A stretch of DNA of 64,000 nt from Psychrobacter sp. PG1. GTDB taxonomy: Bacteria > Pseudomonadota > Gammaproteobacteria > Pseudomonadales > Moraxellaceae. The position numbers were made by a program, and so were the translations under genes. Positions 60,363 to 64,000 of this stretch are shown piece by piece. The first letter of the stretch is position 1, and each line of letters begins with the position of its first letter. A model generated the notes under the pieces. The model saw nothing but the letters and a program-made list of their open reading frames with translations. It had not been told where the DNA came from and searched no databases. The DNA lies in assembly GCF_014897815.1 (NCBI RefSeq), contig NZ_JABUZG010000048.1:122634-186633 (forward strand), given 5' to 3'.

Positions 60363-61622
60363 ATGAGAAAATTTTATACTATTGCCGAAGCTTCCATTAT
60401 TCTTGGAAAATGCAAACAAACTCTACGTAGATGGGATAATAAAGGTAAGTTAACTGCCTTTCGCGAACCCATAAGTAATTATCGAGTTTATAGAAAAAAG
60501 GATATCAACGCTATTTTACAGCCTACTTTGTTAACCGATCCAATAATTAACTTTGTCAAACCTCATAAAAAATATACTGTTCTTGAATTGTTTGCAGGTG
60601 CAGGTGGACTCGCCTTAGGACTTGAGCAGTCTGGCATTGAATGTGTAGCACTCAATGAAATAGATAAATGGGCTTGTCAAACGTTACGACACAACCGTCC
60701 TAACTGGAACGTACTAGAAGGTGATATTAAGTCGTTCGACTTTTCAGAATACAAAGGCCAAGTCGATATCGTGACAGGTGGTTTTCCTTGTCAGGCTTTT
60801 AGCTATGCAGGTAGAAAGCTTGGGCTTGAAGATACACGTGGTACATTATTTTATGATTTTGCACGAGCAGTTAATGAGGTTCGACCATTAATTTGTGTTG
60901 GGGAAAATGTCAGAGGTTTAATGTCGCATGAAAAGGGTAAAACTTTAGAAGGTATGATTTCCGTTCTTGATGAAATTGGATATCGAGTTGTTCCAGTGCA
61001 GGTATTAAAAGCTATTCACTATAATGTACCTCAAAAGCGAGAACGCTTATTTATTATTGGTATACGTAAAGACATTGATATAAATTATCAATACCCCAAA
61101 CCATCAAATAGAGTTTATAATTTGAGAGATGCTCTAAAAAAAGGGATGCTATATCAAACAGACGTTCCGAAATCAGATGGTGCAAAATACCCCATACATA
61201 AAAAAGAAGTTCTTGACTTAGTACCACCTAAAGGCTATTGGCGGGATTTACCTCTCGATATTCAAAAGGAATATATGGGTAAAAGCTTTTATTTAGGTGG
61301 CGGTAAAACTGGAATGGCTAGACGGATAGGATGGGATGAGCCTAGCCTTACTCTGACTTGTAGCCCTGCTCAGAAACAAACTGAACGTTGTCATCCTGAT
61401 GAAACTCGTCCGTTTACAGTGAGAGAGTACGCACGCATCCAAACCTTCCCCGATGATTGGAAATTTATTGGTTCAACCTCTCAACAATATAAACAAATTG
61501 GTAATGCCGTCCCTTGCAATCTAGGTAAGGAAGTCGGATACTCTTTAGTGAAATTTTTAAATGCTTATTATGAGAAATCAAACAGTGAGGATTCTTCAAT
61601 TTCTTTTGCCAATGCTATATAG
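60363..61622 (+). CDS. Type II DNA (cytosine-5) methyltransferase with N-terminal MerR-like HTH
   Basis: A 419-residue modification enzyme. Residues 1-50 are a MerR/excisionase-like helix-turn-helix (FYTIAEASIILGKCKQTLRR, then NYRVYRKKDINAIL). C5-methyltransferase motifs follow: I FAGAGG 77-82, IV PCQ with catalytic Cys143, VI ENVR 181-184, VIII QKRER 224-228, IX RPFTVREYARIQTFP 349-363 and X GNAVP 380-384. The target-recognition region is about 235-345 (GYWRDLPLDI, LGGGKTGMARRIGWDEPSLT). It resembles GGNCC or GGWCC enzymes as I recall them, which is a guess. ATG 60348 is possible; 60363 fits the domain start. Its 3' end overlaps the opposing restriction gene by 55 bp. Confidence 0.93.
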   Translation: MRKFYTIAEASIILGKCKQTLRRWDNKGKLTAFREPISNYRVYRKKDINAILQPTLLTDPIINFVKPHKKYTVLELFAGAGGLALGLEQSGIECVALNEIDKWACQTLRHNRPNWNVLEGDIKSFDFSEYKGQVDIVTGGFPCQAFSYAGRKLGLEDTRGTLFYDFARAVNEVRPLICVGENVRGLMSHEKGKTLEGMISVLDEIGYRVVPVQVLKAIHYNVPQKRERLFIIGIRKDIDINYQYPKPSNRVYNLRDALKKGMLYQTDVPKSDGAKYPIHKKEVLDLVPPKGYWRDLPLDIQKEYMGKSFYLGGGKTGMARRIGWDEPSLTLTCSPAQKQTERCHPDETRPFTVREYARIQTFPDDWKFIGSTSQQYKQIGNAVPCNLGKEVGYSLVKFLNAYYEKSNSEDSSISFANAI

Positions 61623-62287
61623 CCTTGTTTAAAGAAATCATGTGAGTACATATTAAGAATCATATTATCCAATTTCCCAACCAGCTTTTCGTAAAATCCA
61701 GAGTACCCTGTCAGTCTATGCCAAAACTCATTGCCAATAACAACAGGAAACTGCTTATCAATTTCCTTATAGTGTTGACTTAATTGGCTTTCATCGCCGT
61801 ATAAAACACCTAGTATCAAATCTGAGTTATTTAGATTTATGGCATTGGTTCTAGCTAGATTTGTTACTGTTGTAAATTTAGCTAGAAGTGGATTGACATC
61901 CTCTGAATTTATGGTGTTTGGTCCTGATTTTAATTGACACCATTTCTTCCGACCATCAACTTTATCTTCAAACTCAATATCCATGCCTTTTATTAATGAA
62001 CCTTGGGCTAAATCCAATTCCACAAACATATTCTGAATACGAGTCCCGAAAGATGTGTTTATTGAAGTTCCTAAAACCCGTGGATAATATAAGGCTTTAG
62101 CTATACCAAGAGGTGTGAAATCATCTTCTAAAATCTTAGATAAGTACTTAACAAGAATTGGATTTATCTTATACGACTTTAGCTTTGAATGTGTTTTGAT
62201 CACATTTATTCTATGATTGTCGAATATCTTTTCTTGAAAATATTTGGCTATTATATCCAATAGTTCTTGTTCACTTTTATTGTCCAT
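61568..62287 (-). CDS. Type II restriction endonuclease (PD-(D/E)xK)
   Basis: A 239-residue protein facing the methyltransferase. A nuclease core is visible: GMDIEFEDKVDGRKKWCQLKSG gives Asp103 and Gln118-x-Lys120, a (E/Q)xK variant of the motif, followed by GPNTIN. Other family-like segments are ILGVLYGDES and VVIGNEFWHRLTG, which I associate with small type II enzymes of the TdeIII/PmeII sort. AGGAAA precedes the ATG. Recognition site must equal that of the methyltransferase if they form one system. The last 18 codons lie antisense to the end of the methyltransferase gene. Confidence 0.8.
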   Translation of the reverse strand: MDNKSEQELLDIIAKYFQEKIFDNHRINVIKTHSKLKSYKINPILVKYLSKILEDDFTPLGIAKALYYPRVLGTSINTSFGTRIQNMFVELDLAQGSLIKGMDIEFEDKVDGRKKWCQLKSGPNTINSEDVNPLLAKFTTVTNLARTNAINLNNSDLILGVLYGDESQLSQHYKEIDKQFPVVIGNEFWHRLTGYSGFYEKLVGKLDNMILNMYSHDFFKQGYIALAKEIEESSLFDFS

Positions 62288-62326
62288 AGTTTCCTACATG
62301 GTATTTCTAGTAAATTTGAAGCATCA

Positions 62327-62332
62327 ATTATA
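62327..62332 (-). promoter_or_regulatory. Candidate -10 of the restriction gene
   Basis: TATAAT on the minus strand, 40 bp before the restriction start, within TGTATAAT, the same octamer as before the methyltransferase. The -35 (TTAGTA, 17-bp spacer) is weak. Confidence 0.4.
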
Positions 62333-62351
62333 CACACACTTCAGTAGAGTA

Positions 62352-62543
62352 CTAATTTATTAATACTTTACTGAAACCCAACAAACAACTTTCTTGATAA
62401 TCTTTTTCTTTACTTAGGCGGATGTTGTCCTGCTTTGATAGGTCTAGAAAACAATGGCTATAAGTCTGCCAAGCCGTCTCTAGCTGAGTGCTATCAAGTT
62501 CGCGGACATACTTTTCGATGACGATAGATTGAAACAGAGACAT
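62352..62543 (-). pseudogene. Relic of a type IIG (Eco57I-like) restriction-modification enzyme, N-terminal fragment
   Basis: A 63-codon frame. Its sequence (SLFQSIVIEKYVRELDSTQL, then QDNIRLSKEKDYQES and FSKVLIN) resembles the first 60 residues of large type IIG enzymes, whose N-terminus reads like MSLFQ...KYL...NIRNSKEEQYQEGFLRELFVKVLGY (DUF7149 type, from memory). The frame stops where the nuclease domain should continue, and only 64 bp separate it from the restriction gene, so about 900 residues are missing. It is probably a remnant of an earlier system at this site. Confidence 0.65.
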
Positions 62544-62862
62544 ACGAGCGCCTTAATAATGAAATAAATAGAACCAAACGATGAGCAAACGTCTACTATA
62601 GCAAGCTCTACTCATCGGATAAATGCCTAAAATTGATAATCACTCAGATAAGATTTCTTTAGTGAGTCGGCATTGCTTTAGCGATACCATTCGCTATTAA
62701 AGTATTCAAAACTTCCCTAAAATTTGCTACACTACGCCCGCATTAGCCAATTCCACAATCGTGCTAGTGTTATAGCATTACCAATTAATTTCAACCGTTA
62801 ATTTTAAAAAGCACCTTAAACCCAATGCACTAGGTTTGCGACCTAGCCAGCAGGAGAAAAAT
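62544..62862. other. Intergenic region before trhO (319 bp)
   Basis: No gene seen. It marks the right border of the restriction-modification island. A hairpin CTAGGT-TTGCG-ACCTAG (62830-62846) sits just before the trhO ribosome binding site. Confidence 0.5.
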
Positions 62863-63948
62863 ATGAGTACCATTCAAGACCATAATACAGCTAGCAATAT
62901 CCAAAACAGCACTGTCACCGACAACAAATCAGCCCCAGCCTACGATAGCGTCACCAATAACATCGTCGTTGCCGCTCTATATAAGTTCACGCGTTTTGCT
63001 GACTTTGAGCAATACCGCGAGCCAATTTTAAATAACATGCTCGATAATGATGTCAAAGGCACGTTATTGATTGCTAATGAAGGCATTAATGGTACGATTT
63101 CTGGCACACGCCAAGGTATTGATAACGTCCTTGAGTATCTGCGCAGTATCGAAGCGATTGGCAGCTTTACCTTTAAAGAATCTTATACCGATGCTCAGCC
63201 TTTTTATCGTACCAAAGTGAAGCTCAAAAAAGAAATCGTTACCATGGGCGTTGAAAATATCGACCCATTGCAATCAGTTGGACGCTATGTAAAACCAAGC
63301 GAATGGAATGCGTTAATCTCAGATCCTGACGTCATTCTTATCGACACCCGTAATGATTATGAAGTTAAAATCGGTACGTTCCAAAATGCCGTCAATCCAA
63401 ATACCGAAACGTTCCGCGAGTTCCCAGAATACGTCGCAAAAGAGATGGATCCAGCCAAACATAAAAAAGTCGCGATGTTCTGTACTGGTGGTATACGCTG
63501 TGAGAAGTCTACTGCTTATATGCGCGAGCAAGGATTTGAAGAGGTGTATCATTTAGAGGGCGGCATCTTAAAATATCTAGAAGAAATTCCAGCCAGCGAC
63601 TCTATGTGGCAAGGCGATTGCTTCGTTTTTGATAACCGCGTGTCGGTCAATCATAACTTAGAAAAAGGCAGCTATGAGCAATGCTTCGCCTGCCGTATGC
63701 CCATTACTGTCGATGACATGCAAAGCCTTGCTTACATCAAAGGCGAGTCTTGCCCGCATTGTATTGATAAAGCAACGGATGAGCAAAAAGCCAGATTTCG
63801 CGAACGTGAGCATCAAATGCAGCTGGCAAAGAAACGTGGCGAAGCGCATATTGGTAGTGATGTGATTGATGTGATTGAGAAACGCAAAGCCGCTAAAATC
63901 GAAGTACGTCGCCAAGCAGAGGAAGCCAATAAAGCTAACGCTGAATAA
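62863..63948 (+). CDS. trhO: tRNA uridine(34) hydroxylase (rhodanese-like, YceA)
   Basis: A 361-residue enzyme that forms 5-hydroxyuridine at tRNA position 34. An N-terminal domain ([31 protein letters not shown]) is followed by a rhodanese domain with the active-site loop [14 protein letters not shown] and a C-terminal Cys-rich segment ([17 protein letters not shown]). A 30-residue Ser/Asn/Thr-rich N-terminal extension is unusual. CAGGAG seven bases before ATG 62863 sets the start over TTG 62836. Confidence 0.94.
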   Translation: MSTIQDHNTASNIQNSTVTDNKSAPAYDSVTNNIVVAALYKFTRFADFEQYREPILNNMLDNDVKGTLLIANEGINGTISGTRQGIDNVLEYLRSIEAIGSFTFKESYTDAQPFYRTKVKLKKEIVTMGVENIDPLQSVGRYVKPSEWNALISDPDVILIDTRNDYEVKIGTFQNAVNPNTETFREFPEYVAKEMDPAKHKKVAMFCTGGIRCEKSTAYMREQGFEEVYHLEGGILKYLEEIPASDSMWQGDCFVFDNRVSVNHNLEKGSYEQCFACRMPITVDDMQSLAYIKGESCPHCIDKATDEQKARFREREHQMQLAKKRGEAHIGSDVIDVIEKRKAAKIEVRRQAEEANKANAE

Positions 63949-63978
63949 AGTTAAGATGGATAAAAGCAAAAAGGACGC

Positions 63979-64000
63979 CCCAATCAAATATTTGATTGGG
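63979..64000 (+). terminator. Terminator after trhO, cut by the window end
   Basis: CCCCAATCAAA-TATT...TTTGATTGGG; the hairpin reaches the last base, so the T run is outside the window. Confidence 0.75.

Noticed and set aside
62830..62846. Hairpin CTAGGT-TTGCG-ACCTAG before trhO as a riboswitch
   Set aside because: A single 6-bp stem is too small and no larger fold or terminator is visible.

Overview
The window looks like chromosomal DNA of a Psychrobacter-type gammaproteobacterium (Moraxellaceae). Supporting signs are moderate GC by eye, a secreted family I.1 lipase with its steric chaperone, the gammaproteobacterial tRNA-Thr/Tyr/Gly/Thr-tuf block, an RsmH-independent RlmH, metX-metW, and several families typical of Moraxellaceae (an ABZJ_00895-like membrane protein, a DUF3298 protein). 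Assignment to the genus is by recognition of the proteins, not by a search. I saw no rRNA, CRISPR array, prophage or complete insertion sequence.

Layout. 1-6730 (minus strand) is a membrane/ATPase cluster: a very large DUF3686-like ATPase cut by the window edge, a flotillin (YqiK type) and an OB-fold membrane partner (YqiJ type), with two short dispersed repeats between the first two. 6913-11252 (minus) holds two envelope lipoproteins and the lipase-foldase pair. 11560-17624 carries map, glnD and dapC on the plus strand with one unknown membrane gene opposite. 17783-25393 (plus) carries a CBS/nucleotidyltransferase protein, a DnaQ-like exonuclease, an enlarged PBP4 (dacB), two membrane proteins, rlmH and a DODA-type dioxygenase. 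25531-30601 (minus) has an amidase and ftsK; 31211-33574 (plus) has trxB-aat and a MerR regulator. 33638-36590 (minus) has rimI, tuf and four tRNA genes behind a strong promoter. 36773-43548 (minus) has trpE, an FHA protein, a DUF3298 protein, prfC and a lipoprotein. 43827-53656 mixes ohr, polA, a WG-repeat protein, several unknown envelope proteins, an SDR and a beta-helix lipoprotein. 53856-58860 has a tiny acidic protein, a multi-pass membrane protein, hemH and metX-metW. 59422-60003 is a Sel1-repeat protein. 60331-62543 is an AT-rich restriction-modification island. The window ends with trhO and the first half of its terminator.

Most of this is ordinary housekeeping. The accessory interest lies in (a) the type II restriction-modification island: a C5 cytosine methyltransferase with a fused MerR-like HTH, facing a restriction enzyme whose 3' end overlaps it by 55 bp, next to a relic of a different (type IIG) restriction enzyme; (b) two families of short intergenic repeats, each present twice, one a 176-bp MITE-like element with 16-bp terminal inverted repeats; (c) the flotillin/OB-fold/giant ATPase cluster; and (d) several short tandem repeats at gene borders, including a 26-bp out-of-frame duplication that wrote the C-terminus of MetX, and a PBP4 with an approximately 150-residue low-complexity insertion before its active site. 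Start codons were moved from the longest reading frame where a ribosome binding site, lipobox or family length argued for it; each such case is noted.
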